This document shows, piece after piece, positions 25,847-34,209 of a stretch of 64,000 bases of DNA. Positions within the stretch are counted from its first letter, which is position 1. Each line of letters opens with the position of its first letter. The translations under genes and the position numbers were made by a program. The DNA is from Streptomyces sp. 11x1. Lineage in GTDB: Bacteria; Actinomycetota; Actinomycetes; Streptomycetales; Streptomycetaceae. Where the stretch lies: positions 9,511,001-9,575,000 of the forward strand of contig NZ_CP122458.1 in NCBI RefSeq assembly GCF_032598905.1. Direction: 5' to 3'. The notes beneath the pieces were generated by a model. That model saw only the letters and a list, made by a program, of their open reading frames with translations. It did no database searches and was not told where the DNA came from.

Positions 25847-26935
25847 ATGACCATGAAAGAGCCACCGTCCCACGGCACGCTGCTGTCCTGCATGCCGGTC
25901 GCGGTGATGGCCGTGGTGACAGGGGTGGACGTCGTGGCGGGGCCCGGGGTGGGACTGCTCCCGCTGGTCTCCCTCGGGCCGGCCTTCTCCGGGCTGGTCG
26001 GGGGGTGGCGGCGTACCGCCGTCATCGGTGTGGTGGCGCTGCTGCTGTGCGTGGGACTCGGCCTGTACAACGGCCTGTTCGAGGAGAGCCGGGGCTTCGC
26101 GGCCCTGGGGTCGGTGGCCGGGGTCACCGGGGTGGGTATCGCCGCCGCCGTGATGCGCTCGCGCCGGGAAACGGAGTTGGCCGGTGTCCGCTCGATCGCC
26201 GAGGTCGCCCAGCGGGTCCTGCTGCGACCTGTGCCGCTGACGGCGGGCCCGCTGCGGGTGGCGGTGTCGTACACCTCCGCCGTGGCCGAGGCGCGGATCG
26301 GGGGCGATCTGTACGAGGTGGTCGCCTCGCCGCACGGCGTGCGGGTGATCGTCGGTGATGTGCAGGGCAAGGGGCTGGCCGCCGTCGAGACGGCCGCCGT
26401 GGTGCTCGGTGCCTTCCGGGAGGCAGCGCACGACGAACCCGACCTGGTGGGGCTCGGCGAGCGGCTGGAGCGGAGTGTCGCCCGGGAACTGGAGGGGGAG
26501 AAGTTCGTCACGGCGATCCTTGCCGAGTTCGGCTCCGATCACGAAGTGGTGTTCGTCAACTACGGTCACCCGGATCCGATGCGGGTGCGCCGGGACGGCA
26601 CCGCCGACTTCCCGCAGCCTCCTTCCTATGCTCTGCCGCTCGGGTTGGGCGCTCCCGGGAGCGACGGCCCGAAACCATACCCGGTGTCCTTCGCACCCGG
26701 TGAGCAGTTACTTCTGTACACCGACGGCGTCACCGAGGCACGCGACGATCAGGGAGCCTTCTATCCGCTCGCCGACCGGGCGCATCTGCTGAAAGACCCT
26801 GACCCGCACAGTGCGTTGATCGCGCTGCGTGAGGACGTGGTGCGGCATGCCGCTGGTCCGCCGCACGACGACGCCGCCATGCTTCTGCTGCGCTACCACG
26901 GTCATGGAATGGGAAAATCTGCTCCTGCCGATTGA
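25847..26935 (+). CDS. Membrane PP2C/SpoIIE-type protein phosphatase
   Basis: A 362-residue protein with three to four N-terminal membrane helices (about 10-105) followed by a SpoIIE/RsbU-type phosphatase domain (about 125-360). The metal-binding aspartates appear in ARIGGDLYEV, VIVGDVQGKG, LLLYTDGVTEARD and PPHDDAAMLLL. ATG 25847 is preferred to the upstream in-frame start because of the GGAG site 8 bases before it. Phosphatases of this type dephosphorylate STAS antagonists and so release sigma factors in partner switching. An orphan STAS protein gene lies 3 kb away and is a natural candidate partner. Confidence 0.9.
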   Translation: MTMKEPPSHGTLLSCMPVAVMAVVTGVDVVAGPGVGLLPLVSLGPAFSGLVGGWRRTAVIGVVALLLCVGLGLYNGLFEESRGFAALGSVAGVTGVGIAAAVMRSRRETELAGVRSIAEVAQRVLLRPVPLTAGPLRVAVSYTSAVAEARIGGDLYEVVASPHGVRVIVGDVQGKGLAAVETAAVVLGAFREAAHDEPDLVGLGERLERSVARELEGEKFVTAILAEFGSDHEVVFVNYGHPDPMRVRRDGTADFPQPPSYALPLGLGAPGSDGPKPYPVSFAPGEQLLLYTDGVTEARDDQGAFYPLADRAHLLKDPDPHSALIALREDVVRHAAGPPHDDAAMLLLRYHGHGMGKSAPAD

Positions 26936-26969
26936 GCACGCGGGTGCCTCAGCGCGTAGAAAGGGGGGC

Positions 26970-27503
26970 ATGGCGGAACGTAGGACCCCTTCAAGGGGCA
27001 TGGACGATGTCGACGCGGTCACCCGTGCGGTGCTGACCGCGTCACGGCTGTTGGTGGCGGTGTCGGCCAGATCCCTGGCCGAGGTCGAGGAGCGGGTGAC
27101 GCTGCCACAGTTCCGCATGCTGGTGGTGCTGTCGACTCGCGGCGCCACCAAGCTCGTCGTGCTCGCGGACCTGCTCCAGGTCGCGCCGTCCACCGCTATG
27201 CGCATGGTCGACAGACTGATCGCTGCCGGGCTCGCCGACCGCCGGATCAACCCGGACAATCGCCGCGAGACCATGCTCCAGCTGACGGACGAGGGGCGGC
27301 GAACGGTCGCTGACGTCACCGCCCGGCGTCGCACGGAGATCGCCACGATCGTCGAACGGCTCGCGCCGGACCAGCGGACGGCGCTCGTGGACGCGCTCAC
27401 CGCGTTCAACGAGGCGGGCATGGAGCCGCTGGCCCCGGTGACGGACGACCCGGAGCTGTATCCCCTGGGCTGGGTGGACGCGACGGTGGGGTACGGCGCC
27501 TGA
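26970..27503 (+). CDS. MarR-family transcriptional regulator
   Basis: A 177-residue winged-helix regulator. LPQFRMLVVLSTRGATKLVVLADLL and APSTAMRMVDRLIAAGLADR form the helix-turn-helix, and NRRETMLQLTDEGRR is the wing. The long N- and C-terminal helices are the dimer interface. ATG 26970 follows AAAGGGGGG. It lies 34 bases after the phosphatase gene on the same strand and is probably cotranscribed. Proteins of this family bind short palindromes and respond to small ligands or oxidation. The TTGCAT-type motifs nearby are candidate sites, which is inference only. Confidence 0.92.
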   Translation: MAERRTPSRGMDDVDAVTRAVLTASRLLVAVSARSLAEVEERVTLPQFRMLVVLSTRGATKLVVLADLLQVAPSTAMRMVDRLIAAGLADRRINPDNRRETMLQLTDEGRRTVADVTARRRTEIATIVERLAPDQRTALVDALTAFNEAGMEPLAPVTDDPELYPLGWVDATVGYGA

Positions 27504-27902
27504 GGGCATGCCCCGGGCACGCGGCCGTTGCCGTCGTGCGCGCTGGTCGGCCGATCCGACCTGCCCGCTGACCGGTATCGCGCTAGTCAGGGAAGCCGTG
27601 ATGGGCGGGTAGGGGGCGAGGGCTCTTGATCTGCGCGCCGTATCGGGGCAGCCGCGGCACGCGACAGCGAACGACTTGTAGGCGGGGCGGTCCGCAATGC
27701 GTCAGGGACCGCGGGCCGGAGGGCGGATGATGTCCCCCATGTGCCGAGGTTCTACATCGTCGCTCTGGCCTGGTGCGCTGGTCGTCGGTGCGGTAGCGGT
27801 CGTGCGCCCCTCCCGAGGGTGCTCCTTTCATGCGGCGGCCCGGACCCGGCCTCGTCCCGCCCTCGCTTGAGGACGAGGGCGGCGTGGCGGTCGGTGGTCG
27901 CG
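27504..27902. other. Intergenic region between convergent genes
   Basis: About 400 bases without a supportable gene. It ends the MarR gene (plus strand) and the DUF4142 gene (minus strand), and holds the hairpin at 27858-27881. Confidence 0.4.
27858..27881 (-). terminator. Hairpin terminator of the DUF4142 gene
   Basis: A perfect 8-base stem (CGCCCTCG / CGAGGGCG) with an 8-base loop begins 22 bases after the minus-strand stop codon. It has no T-tract. Confidence 0.5.
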
Positions 27903-28658
27903 TCACTCGGACGAGGGTGAGGGCTTGGGAGTCGGGCCTGCCGTCGGGGCGGCGGTCTGCACATCCAGATCCGGGCGCGGGGTCAGGACGACCATGGGGG
28001 CACCCTGTTGGGGCACCGGCGGGGTGACCTGTTCGCTGGGGAGCTTCGGCGGGTTGGTCTGCTGGTAGTTGACCTGTTCGTGGTTGACCAGTCCGGTCTT
28101 CTCCAGCACGGTGATGTGGTCGAGCACGGTGTCGTTGGCCAGGTCCGCCAACTGACGCACCAGGGTATTGCGGGTGCTGGCCCTGATCTTGGCGATGGCC
28201 GGGAAGATCTGACCGTGCGTGACACGCATGATCTGGACCGCGGTCGAGTCGAACTCCTTGCCCTTGGCCGCGTCCACAGTCGCCACGAACTGCTGCTGTT
28301 GCGGGCTCGCCTGGTTGTTGAGCGTGATGTTCAGCTCGGGGGCGATCTTCCGGCACATCTCGTCGAGGCCGGCGTGGCCGACGACCAGATGCTCGCCGGC
28401 CTCCTTCATCTCCGGCGTCGTACCGCGCTCCATGGCCATTTCACCAAGGGGGTACTCCCAGAGTCCTGCGGAGCGTACCTTGATGACGAAGTCACGGTCG
28501 GCTTCTGTGAGCGGCCCGTAGGGGGTGTTGGCGATGATCCGCTCTGTTCCCGTGGCCGTCTTCTCGACTCCCAGTATTGCTGGGTAGGCGAGCGCAGCGA
28601 CGGTCAACAGCAGACCGCCGCTGACGAAGATCGTTCCGATGTTCCAAGCGCGGGGCAT
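27903..28658 (-). CDS. Exported DUF4142 protein
   Basis: A 251-residue protein with an N-terminal signal or anchor helix (about 8-28). A DUF4142 helical domain (about 50-190) includes TEADRDFVIKVRSAGLWEYP, AMERGTTPEMKEAGEHLVVGH and NDTVLDHITVLEKTGLVNHE. A Pro/Thr-rich tail ends PTPKPSPSSE. The ATG follows CAGGAG. The family is a ferritin-like four-helix bundle of unknown function, often exported and found near stress genes. Here it sits between a MarR regulator and a STAS protein. Confidence 0.85.
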   Translation of the reverse strand: MPRAWNIGTIFVSGGLLLTVAALAYPAILGVEKTATGTERIIANTPYGPLTEADRDFVIKVRSAGLWEYPLGEMAMERGTTPEMKEAGEHLVVGHAGLDEMCRKIAPELNITLNNQASPQQQQFVATVDAAKGKEFDSTAVQIMRVTHGQIFPAIAKIRASTRNTLVRQLADLANDTVLDHITVLEKTGLVNHEQVNYQQTNPPKLPSEQVTPPVPQQGAPMVVLTPRPDLDVQTAAPTAGPTPKPSPSSE

Positions 28659-29102
28659 GGCAGCTCCTGGCAGCGGGTGGCCGCACCCGCGGATCCGATG
28701 CTTGGCACCGGATCCGCCGTACGGATGGGTCGCCAGGGGGTACGGATGGAACAGGCGAATGAATCATTGCGCTGGGTAAATTTTGCAGTGTGATTGAAAC
28801 GGTATCTCGGGTGCTGGGGCGCTCATCGCCCTGACCTGGGGGAAAGGTGGAGGGTCGGTGCCTCCGTCACTTGAACTCCGACGCCCATGAGGGGGCGTCA
28901 TGGGCGCCGACGGCCACGGCCTCACACCGGCTTGCAGGTGCGGATGTGTCGTCGGCACCGGGTCTTGGGAGGGGTGAGCGCGTGCAGCGCGGCCCGCGGA
29001 CTTTCGGCCGCCGCCTGTGGAGACCTGATCTGCGGTGCCGACTCCATTCATTGGTGCCGCGAGGTGTCGCGCGCAAGGTCCAGCCGGGCGCGGCCGGAGA
29101 TG
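28659..29102. other. Promoter region of the DUF4142 gene
   Basis: About 440 bases with no supportable gene. An AT-rich island around 28757-28800 (AATGAATCATTG, TAAATTTTGCAGTG) lies 100-140 bases upstream of the DUF4142 start and is the most likely promoter or operator region. Confidence 0.4.
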
Positions 29103-29570
29103 TCAGGAGAGACGTCGGCGATCAGGTGGAACCGGGCCACGGGCGTCCAGAGCCTCGCGGAGGACGGGCGGACCGGCTCTTTCTGCAGCAGCCCGCATAG
29201 CGGCACTGAGTTCGGCGACCTGTACCTCGATGCCTGCCACGGACAGTGCCTGTCGGATACCCAGCAGCGTGTACAGGCTTGCGGAATCGCAGAAGGTGAT
29301 ACCGGACAGGTTCAGTACCAGTAGGTCGCCAGGTGAACGGGCGGCAAGTGCAGCCAGGTACTCGCGCAAGCTGGTGGAGGTATCGATGTCGAGCTCCCCT
29401 GCGAGATGTAGCTCCAGTACGGGAGGGGATTGACCACCGGCAATGGGCTGGATCGATAGCCTTGAGATCCCGACCTCCAGCAGATCCTCCCCGTGGTGAG
29501 TCGGAACGCCACTACTCACCGGCTTGGCCGCTGTTGGCTCGTCCTCGGGGTTGGACTGGGGCGGTGTCAT
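29103..29570 (-). CDS. STAS-domain anti-sigma factor antagonist
   Basis: A 155-residue protein with a 30-residue acidic/proline leader and a STAS domain (about 35-140). ELHLAGELDIDTSTSLREYL is the first strand-helix unit. S96 in LNLSGITFCDSASLYTLLGI is the serine that partner kinases phosphorylate in this family. ATG 29570 follows GGGAG; the open frame extends to 29669 but the added residues are not conserved. No anti-sigma kinase gene is adjacent. The PP2C phosphatase at 25.8 kb is a possible partner. The CAATCTTTGCATA element lies 81 bases upstream. Confidence 0.88.
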   Translation of the reverse strand: MTPPQSNPEDEPTAAKPVSSGVPTHHGEDLLEVGISRLSIQPIAGGQSPPVLELHLAGELDIDTSTSLREYLAALAARSPGDLLVLNLSGITFCDSASLYTLLGIRQALSVAGIEVQVAELSAAMRAAAERAGPPVLREALDARGPVPPDRRRLS

Positions 29571-30294
29571 CGCGCGTCTCCCGGCTGGAGCGGTCTCCGT
29601 ACGCCGACCAGACTTCCCGGCACTCCAGGCGGGCTGCCCCTCCACCTGGTCAATCTTTGCATAAGACAAATAAATGCGCCAGTGGAGCTCAGGTCCTCCC
29701 GCGGGCGTGGGATCCCTTTGCCCTCAGCAACTCCTGCAGGGGCCATGCAGGTCCCGCGGCCCGCCTCGACCAGGTCTTCGTCCCGTTCCGGCGCGGCGAT
29801 TCGACCGGCCATGGGATGCGGGCTGTTGCGGCGTTCACGGATGACGCTCACGCAGCGTGGCTGCGAACTCCTCCTTTCGGGTCTGCGAGGGGGCTCGGCT
29901 GTGGACGATCCGCCGGAGACGCGCTTGCGAGGCCACGGCCTACCGTCTCCTGAGGGACTGTCCCAGGGCCCGGGCAGCGGATGCGACGGAATCTGCCCAC
30001 GGCGCGCTCGACGCCGTGATGGTGGACCGGCTTGACCGGGTGTCCTGCTGATGGCCACGGACTCCTCACTACTGGCACCCGCGATCGTCGTCGTCGCCCT
30101 GGTGTTCAGAACGGCACTCGGCGAAGTCCGGCACCGAGGAACCGCCCGCGAACAATGGGCGCTTACCACCGACCGTCGCACTGTGGCAGCCGGAGCGAAA
30201 CGGCAGCGGCCATGTCCTGCTCGGCTGGCAACAGGCGGGCCCAGCGCTTGCCGCCTGGGCATTGCTCATCGGGGTGCTCACTGTCGCCGTTCCT
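29571..30294. other. STAS promoter region and truncated gene fragment next to the mobile element
   Basis: About 720 bases. The first 100 hold the STAS promoter region with the CAATCTTTGCATA element. At the far end (about 30051-30297, plus) two frames give pieces of a small membrane protein: SLLAPAIVVVALVFRTALGE and, after a frame break, LWQPERNGSGHVLLGW and ALAAWALLIGVLTVAVP. The latter runs into the IS21 tip, whose TGA supplies the stop. I read this as a gene interrupted by the element and now decayed; its family is not recognised. Confidence 0.4.
29651..29663. promoter_or_regulatory. CAATC-T-TTGCATA element, copy 2
   Basis: It matches the element at 25765-25777 at 12 of 13 bases and lies exactly 81 bases upstream of the STAS start codon, in an AT-rich island. 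Same gene orientation and distance in both cases suggest a shared regulator or a shared promoter class. Confidence 0.45.
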
Positions 30295-30302
30295 TGAACC
30301 GT

Positions 30303-32041
30303 GGTTCTGGATCACTTTCCGTGCTGGAGCCACGGAGGGTTACCACGACCGCGATCATGGACGGCCGTGGGTGATGTGTTCCTCCAGGGCCTGTGGTTCC
30401 ACAAGGCCGAAGGCGTTGTGATCGAAAAGGCAGTAGTGGATGGCGAGTTGGTGCTCGTGCGGGCCCGTGCGTCGGCAGAGCAGGCCGCGTGTCATGCCTG
30501 CGGGACGACGTCGGGCCGGGTGCACAGCCGATACGTACGCCGCCTCACCGACACCGCGGTCGCCGGGCGTCCTGTGGTGATCGAGTTACAGGTCCGGCGG
30601 TTCCGCTGCCGTGAACGCGCCTGCACGCAGGCCACGTTCGCAGAGCAGGTCGAAGGGCTGACCTTCCGGTACGGGAGGCGAAGCACCGGGCTGCAGACGG
30701 TGCTGCAACGGGTGGCCGTGATGCTGGCGGGCCGGGCCGGCGCCCGCCTGGCGGACACACTCGCGGTCCGGGCGAGCCGGTCGACTCTCCTGCGGCTGAT
30801 ACGCCGCCTCCCGGAGCCCGAGGTGCACACGCCGCGGGTGCTCGGAGTGGACGAGTTCGCCCTGCGCAAGGGACACAATTACGGCACGATCCTGGTGGAC
30901 ATCGACACCCGCCGCCCGGTTGATCTGCTGCCCGACCGCACCACGGCCACGGTGTCCGCCTGGCTCGCCGACCACCCCGGCGTCGAGGTGATCTGCCGTG
31001 ACCGGTCGACCGCATACGCCGAGGCCGGACGGCTCGGCGCCCCGGACGCGGTCCACGTCGCGGACCGGTGGCACATCTGGAAAAACCTCGTCGAGGCCGT
31101 CGAGAAGACGGTCATCCAGCACCGCGCCCTGCTGCGCGAGCCAGAGGAGACCAGCCCGGTCCGCACCAACACACCCGTGAACACCACGGGGTTCCCGCCG
31201 CGTCCCTCAGGCGAACCGCGACACTCCGGCCGCCTGTCGGACCGGGTCCGCGAACAGCACACAGCCGTCCACGCCCTGCTCGACGACGGGCTCGGCCTCC
31301 GGCCGATCGCTCGCCGGCTCGGCCTGGCCCGCAACACCGTGCGCCGCCTGGCCCGCGCGGCCACCGCGGACGAACTGCTGGTAGGACAGTGGACCGGCCG
31401 CAGCAGCATCCTCGATCCCTACAAGCCTTATCTGCATCAGCGGTGGGCCGAGGGCTGCACCGTCGCCCGCCGTCTGTTCGAGGAACTGCGTGAGCGCGGC
31501 TACCCCGGCGGCGAGAGCGTCGTGAAGAGGTACGTGCAGCAGCTCCGTGAAGCGTTCCCGCACGACGATCCGCCCCGCAAGCACCCGTCCGTGCGAGACG
31601 TGACCAGCTGGATCACCCGCCGCCCCGACCGCCTCGACAGCGACCAGGTCCAGCGGCTCAAGGCGATCCTCGCCCGCTGCCCCGAACTCGGCCGCACCGC
31701 CGAACACGTACGTTCCTTCGCCGAGTTGATGAACAACCGCCAAGGAAAGCAGCTGGACCAATGGATCGAGTGTGTCCAGGCCGATGACCTGCCCGCCCTG
31801 CATGCCTTCGTCACCGGCCTCGGCCAGGACCTCGACGCCGTCGTCGCCGGGCTCAGCCTGCCCTACAGCTCTGGCGCAGTCGAAGGCCATAACAACAAGA
31901 TCAAGATGCTCAAGCGGCAGATGTTCGGCCGCGCCAACTTCGACCTGCTCCGCAAACGCGTCCTCCTCGCGGCGTGAGGCCGTCCATGATCGCGGTCGTG
32001 GTAACCCTCCGTGGCTCCAGCACGGAAAGTGATCCAGAACC
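30303..32041 (+). mobile_element. ISL3-family insertion sequence, copy 1
   Basis: A 1739-base element bounded by 64-base perfect terminal inverted repeats (30303-30366 and 31978-32041), starting GGTTCTGGATCAC. It is flanked by the 8-base duplication TGAACCGT, the usual ISL3 duplication length. One transposase gene fills the space between the repeats exactly. The copy at 34210-35948 appears identical and is inverted. Confidence 0.93.
30367..31977 (+). CDS. ISL3-family transposase, copy 1
   Basis: A 536-residue transposase. The N-terminal zinc-binding part shows CHACGTTSGRVHSRY and FRCRERACTQATF. The DDE core has VLGVDEFALRKGHNYGTI, HVADRWHIWKNL and SSGAVEGHNNKIKMLKRQMF. A helix-turn-helix inserted in the middle (LGLRPIARRLGLARNTVRRLA) is typical of the longer ISL3 proteins. 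GTG 30367 is taken as the start because it follows the left terminal repeat directly. The frame stays open through the repeat, so translation could also enter from outside. It appears intact and identical to copy 2. Confidence 0.92.
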   Translation: MGDVFLQGLWFHKAEGVVIEKAVVDGELVLVRARASAEQAACHACGTTSGRVHSRYVRRLTDTAVAGRPVVIELQVRRFRCRERACTQATFAEQVEGLTFRYGRRSTGLQTVLQRVAVMLAGRAGARLADTLAVRASRSTLLRLIRRLPEPEVHTPRVLGVDEFALRKGHNYGTILVDIDTRRPVDLLPDRTTATVSAWLADHPGVEVICRDRSTAYAEAGRLGAPDAVHVADRWHIWKNLVEAVEKTVIQHRALLREPEETSPVRTNTPVNTTGFPPRPSGEPRHSGRLSDRVREQHTAVHALLDDGLGLRPIARRLGLARNTVRRLARAATADELLVGQWTGRSSILDPYKPYLHQRWAEGCTVARRLFEELRERGYPGGESVVKRYVQQLREAFPHDDPPRKHPSVRDVTSWITRRPDRLDSDQVQRLKAILARCPELGRTAEHVRSFAELMNNRQGKQLDQWIECVQADDLPALHAFVTGLGQDLDAVVAGLSLPYSSGAVEGHNNKIKMLKRQMFGRANFDLLRKRVLLAA

Positions 32042-32120
32042 TGAACCGTGACCCCCTATCGGTCGATGAAAAGTGACCCCTTCCGTGATCAAGTGATCAG
32101 TCTGGCTCCATGGGAGTCAG

Positions 32121-33365
32121 GTGGAAGAGGTGATCGGTGTGGAGGACTGGGCTGAGATCCGGCGGCTCCACCGTGCGGAGGGCATGTCGATCAAGGGGAT
32201 CGCGCGGCATCTGGGGATCGCCCGGAACACCGTGCGACGGGCTGTGGCCAGCGACGATCCGCCGAAGTACCGGCGGGCGCCGAGGGGCTCGATCGTGGAC
32301 GCGGTGGAGCCGGCGATCCGCGAACTGCTGGCGGAGTACCCGCGGATGCCCGCCACGGTGATCGCCGAGCGGATCGGCTGGGAACGGTCGTTGTCGGTGC
32401 TGAAGCGGCGGGTGCGGGAACTGCGGCCGGTCTACCTTCCGGCGGATCCGGTCTCCCGGACGGCGTATCAGCCCGGCGAGCTGGCCCAGTGTGACCTGTG
32501 GTTCCCTCCGGTGGACATCCCGCTGGGCTTCGGGCAGACCGGCCGCCCGCCGGTGCTGGTGATCGTGTCCGGGTACTCGCGGGTGATCACCGCGCGGATG
32601 CTGCCGTCGAGGCAGGCCGCCGATCTCGTGAGCGGGCACTGGGACCTGCTGTCCGGCTGGAGCGCGGTGCCGAGGGCGCTGGTCTGGGACAACGAGGCGG
32701 CCATCGGACGCCGCCGCGAGGGGCGGGTCGTGCTCGGTCATGAGTTCGCCGCCCTGGCCGGGCTGCTGGCCTGCAAGGTGATCCTGTGCCGGCCCCGCGA
32801 CCCGGAGGCCAAGGGTCTGGTCGAGCGGGCCAACGGTTATCTGGAGACGTCGTTCCTGCCCGGCAGGGTGTTCACTTCCCCGGCCGACTTCAACACGCAG
32901 CTGAACGCGTGGCTTGAGGTCGCCAACCGGCGGGTGCACCGCACCCTGGATGCCCGTCCGGTGGAGCGGTGGGAGGCTGACCGGGCCGCGATGCTGCCGC
33001 TGCCGCCGACCGCGCCGCCGCGCTGGTGGCAGACCTCGGTACGGATCGGCCGGGACCACTACATCCGCCTGGACACCTGCGACTACTCCGTCCACCCGGC
33101 CGCGATCGGACGGATCGTGCGGATCGAGGCGGACACCGAAACGGTGCGGGCTCATCTGGACGGTCGGCTGGTCGCCGAGCACGCGCGCTGCTGGGCCCGC
33201 CACCAGACGCTCACCGACCCGGACCACGCCGATGCCGCCACGGCGATGCGCAGCCAGTACCGCCAGGCCGTGGCCGGTGCCGCGGCGGTGGAGGTCGCAC
33301 AGCCGGATCTGCCGGCCTACGACCGCGTGTTCCAGCTGATCGAAGGCGGCGGAGGACAGGAGTGA
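32121..33365 (+). CDS. istA: IS21-family transposase IstA
   Basis: A 414-residue transposase. The N-terminal helix-turn-helix is SIKGIARHLGIARNTVRRAV. The DDE catalytic core runs through ELAQCDLWFPPVDIPLG, SAVPRALVWDNEAAIGRR and RDPEAKGLVERANGYLETSF, supplying the two aspartates and the glutamate. A basic C-terminal domain ends before the stop, which is 4 bases from istB. It looks intact. It works with the IstB ATPase to insert the element. Confidence 0.93.
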   Translation: MEEVIGVEDWAEIRRLHRAEGMSIKGIARHLGIARNTVRRAVASDDPPKYRRAPRGSIVDAVEPAIRELLAEYPRMPATVIAERIGWERSLSVLKRRVRELRPVYLPADPVSRTAYQPGELAQCDLWFPPVDIPLGFGQTGRPPVLVIVSGYSRVITARMLPSRQAADLVSGHWDLLSGWSAVPRALVWDNEAAIGRRREGRVVLGHEFAALAGLLACKVILCRPRDPEAKGLVERANGYLETSFLPGRVFTSPADFNTQLNAWLEVANRRVHRTLDARPVERWEADRAAMLPLPPTAPPRWWQTSVRIGRDHYIRLDTCDYSVHPAAIGRIVRIEADTETVRAHLDGRLVAEHARCWARHQTLTDPDHADAATAMRSQYRQAVAGAAAVEVAQPDLPAYDRVFQLIEGGGGQE

Positions 33366-33369
33366 CGTC

Positions 33370-34158
33370 ATGGCCACCCGCACCACCACGTCCCGGGACG
33401 TCGCCGCCGAACTGGCCTTTCTCAGCCGTGCGTTGAAGGCACCGGCCCTGCTGGATGCTGCCGACCGGCTCGCCGAACGCGCCAGGGCCGAGTCCTGGAC
33501 ACATCAGGAGTATCTGGCCGCCTGCCTGCAGCGCGAGGTGGCTGCCCGCGAGGCCCACGGCGGCGAAGGCCGCATCCGCGCGGCCCGTTTCCCCGCCCGC
33601 AAGACCTTGGAGGAGTTCGACTTCGCTCACCTGCGCGGGCTGAAACGGGAGGCGGTGGCACATCTGGGCACCCTGGACTTCATCACCGGCAAGGAGAACG
33701 TGGTCTTCCTCGGGCCGCCCGGCACCGGCAAGACCCACCTGGCCATCGCCCTGGGCATACGCGCCTGCCAGGCCGGACACCGCGTCGCGTTCGCCACCGC
33801 CTCGCAGTGGGTCGACCGCCTGGCCGCCGCCCACGCCACCGGCAAGCTCCAGGAGGAGCTCCTCCGGCTGGCGCGCGTCCCGGTTCTGGTGATCGATGAG
33901 GTCGGCTACATCCCGTTCGAACCGGAAGCAGCGAACCTGTTCTTCCAGCTGATCTCGGGTCGCTACGAACGCGCCTCCGTGATCGTGACCAGCAACAAGC
34001 CGTTCGGACGCTGGGGAGAGGTCTTCGGGGACGACACCGTCGCCGCCGCCATGATCGACCGTCTCGTCCATCACGCCGATGTGCTCTCCTTGAAGGGAGA
34101 CTCCTACCGGCTCAAAGACCGTGACATCGGCCGCACACCGAGCGCGGCAACCGGGTGA
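33370..34158 (+). CDS. istB: IS21-family helper ATPase IstB
   Basis: A 262-residue DnaA/DnaC-like AAA+ ATPase. Walker A is FLGPPGTGKTHLAIALG, Walker B is VPVLVIDEVGYIPFE, and SVIVTSNKPFGRWGEVFGDD carries sensor 1. The C-terminal VHHADVLSLKGDSYRLKDRD segment is typical of the family. It is translated directly after istA and selects or marks the target DNA for IstA. No defect is visible. Confidence 0.95.
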   Translation: MATRTTTSRDVAAELAFLSRALKAPALLDAADRLAERARAESWTHQEYLAACLQREVAAREAHGGEGRIRAARFPARKTLEEFDFAHLRGLKREAVAHLGTLDFITGKENVVFLGPPGTGKTHLAIALGIRACQAGHRVAFATASQWVDRLAAAHATGKLQEELLRLARVPVLVIDEVGYIPFEPEAANLFFQLISGRYERASVIVTSNKPFGRWGEVFGDDTVAAAMIDRLVHHADVLSLKGDSYRLKDRDIGRTPSAATG

Positions 34159-34209
34159 ACAACTACACACGGGGTCAAAACTCACCGACCCCAAAGGGGT
34201 CCAGGTTCA

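Larger units (their letters stand above)
32042..34209 (+). mobile_element. IS21-family insertion sequence
   Basis: A 2168-base element. Its left end TGAACCGTGACCCC and the complement of its right end, TGAACCTGGACCCC, form imperfect terminal repeats. Further GTGACCCC and GGGGTC motifs lie just inside, as usual for the IS21 multi-site ends. It carries istA and istB 4 bases apart. It is complete, but its outermost 8 bases on each side now double as the target duplications of the ISL3 copies. Confidence 0.88.
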
